Part shown: in pieces, positions 40,578 to 41,214 of the stretch
Layout: each line of letters starts with the position of its first letter
Position numbering within the stretch: position 1 is the stretch's first letter
Source of the DNA: Tychonema sp. LEGE 07203
GTDB lineage: Bacteria; Cyanobacteriota; Cyanobacteriia; Cyanobacteriales; Microcoleaceae
Assembly (NCBI RefSeq): GCF_015207285.1
Contig: NZ_JADEXD010000046.1
Location: 1-41,214 of the forward strand
Direction of reading: 5' to 3'
DNA: 41,214 nt
Notes under the pieces: model-generated
Databases searched by the model: none
What the model was told of the DNA's origin: nothing
What the model saw: the letters and a program-made list of their open reading frames with translations, nothing else
Program-made: the position numbers and the translations under genes

Positions 40578-41214
40578 AATCACTAATACAACCAGTAAAT
40601 ACTCGCTGTGCCGGCCCGGTCATGTAAATCCGCCCAGAAACTTCGGCCCATTCGATTTCCAAAACGCCGCCGGGGAGTTCAACTGCAGTTGTACGATCGC
40701 ACTTCCCCACCAACACCCCAGCTACCACAGCAGCACAAGCACCAGTCCCACAAGCTAGAGTAACACCTGCGCCTCTTTCCCACACCCGCATTTTTACGTA
40801 GTTCGGTTCTATGACTTGAATGAATTCGGTATTTGTACGCTGTGGGAAAGCTGGGTGGTGCTCAAACCCTGGCCCGACAGTTTCCAAAGCCACAGCCGAA
40901 ACATCGCCTACAAAAGTAATGCAGTGAGGATTACCCATGCTGACACAGGTAACAGACCAAGATTTACCGTCTACCTCGATCGGCACATCTATCACTTTGG
41001 CATCCGGTGCCGCCAAAGTTGTCGGAATTTCCGCAGCCAGCAGCCGGGGAACTCCCATATCCACCTTAACTTGACCGTCCGATCGCAATTCGGTGATAAT
41101 AACGCCCGCACCGGTGTGAATCCGGTACTCACTCTTAAATTCACTCCCCCCCTTAGCAAGGGAGAGGTCAATTTCCTTCGATTCACTCCCCCCCTTAGCA
41201 AGGGGGGGTTGGGG
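40576..41214 (-). CDS. dapF: Diaminopimelate epimerase DapF, 5' part outside the window, with an in-frame repeat insertion
   Basis: DapF converts LL- to meso-diaminopimelate for lysine and peptidoglycan synthesis. The C-terminal ~210 residues are visible: YRIHTGAGVIITELRSDGQV, VDMGVPRLLAAEIPTTL, MGNPHCITFVGD, WERGAGVTLACGTGACA with the second catalytic cysteine, and LPGGVLEIEWAEVSGRIYMT. The frame is open to the window edge. Upstream of SEYRIHTG, where relatives have a short loop, the frame reads PQPPLAKGGSESKEIDLSLA followed by KGGSEFK: two copies of a LAKGGSE peptide encoded by an inverted-repeat DNA motif (41147-41167 and 41185-41209). The frame is kept intact. Confidence 0.93.
   Translation of the reverse strand, partial: PQPPLAKGGSESKEIDLSLAKGGSEFKSEYRIHTGAGVIITELRSDGQVKVDMGVPRLLAAEIPTTLAAPDAKVIDVPIEVDGKSWSVTCVSMGNPHCITFVGDVSAVALETVGPGFEHHPAFPQRTNTEFIQVIEPNYVKMRVWERGAGVTLACGTGACAAVVAGVLVGKCDRTTAVELPGGVLEIEWAEVSGRIYMTGPAQRVFTGCISD

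Noticed and set aside
40992-41201. 69-codon minus-strand ORF rich in LLRGGVN
   Set aside because: It is an alternative-frame reading of the palindromic repeat inside dapF; the dapF frame is intact through the same bases.
1-41214. tRNA or rRNA genes
   Set aside because: No T-loop-like GGTTCGAATCC motif with an accompanying cloverleaf, and no rRNA-like stretch, was seen by eye; a covariance-model scan was not possible.

Overview
The window looks like chromosome of a filamentous, Oscillatoriales-type cyanobacterium (Microcoleus/Oscillatoria-like; the genus is inference). The evidence is: an NdhN subunit of the photosynthetic NDH-1 complex, a GUN4-domain protein, a DUF4327-type small protein, a XisI remnant, the cyanobacterial ribosomal gene order (no rpsJ, rpsN, rpmD or rpsD inside the cluster), very many GCGATCGC/CGATCG (HIP1-type) sites, and heptanucleotide tandem repeats in most spacers.

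Bases 1-8633 hold mixed housekeeping genes: the 3' end of a GH3 glycosidase gene, a DUF4327 protein, an orphan MalK/UgpC-type ABC ATPase, a heavily decayed HD-domain hydrolase pseudogene (3255-3762), a Uma2-family nuclease, a compact dTMP-synthesis group (thyX, dut, dCMP deaminase), a MITE-like element followed by a 12-copy heptamer array, a coiled-coil protein (possibly the Slr1339 family), a VWA protein and ndhN.

Bases 8852-28785 hold the S10-spc-alpha ribosomal supercluster, all on the plus strand: rplC, D, W, B, rpsS, rplV, rpsC, rplP, rpmC, rpsQ, rplN, X, E, rpsH, rplF, R, rpsE, rplO, secY, adk, infA, rpmJ, rpsM, rpsK, rpoA, rplQ, truA, rplM, rpsI, rpmE and prfA. It couples ribosome assembly, protein export, nucleotide balance, RNA polymerase alpha, tRNA pseudouridylation and termination. 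Spacers of 100-430 bp separate many genes and are mostly filled with degenerate heptamers. An extended -10 promoter (21950-21980) and a structured leader with a candidate pseudoknot next to the ribosome binding site lie upstream of rpmJ, so the alpha-type segment may be separately started and controlled.

Bases 28801-36000 form an accessory, decaying stretch: an unknown basic protein, two tandem paralogous XRE regulators, an HTH-pentapeptide-nuclease fusion, a frameshifted Rpn/DUF4351 nuclease, a GUN4 protein with a membrane anchor, a RelE-type toxin-antitoxin pair, a DUF433/PIN-like pair whose first gene has a premature stop, a XisI pseudogene, two abutting MITE-like elements and a 56-codon ORF.

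Bases 36171-41214 hold an iron-type alcohol/glycerol dehydrogenase, a class I/II aminotransferase whose start region is tandemly duplicated, a second copy of one MITE-like element, a large protein with a PD-(D/E)XK-like N-terminal region, and the 3' part of dapF, which carries an in-frame palindromic repeat insertion. No tRNA, rRNA, CRISPR array or complete insertion sequence was recognised. All family assignments come from reading the translations; no database search was run.
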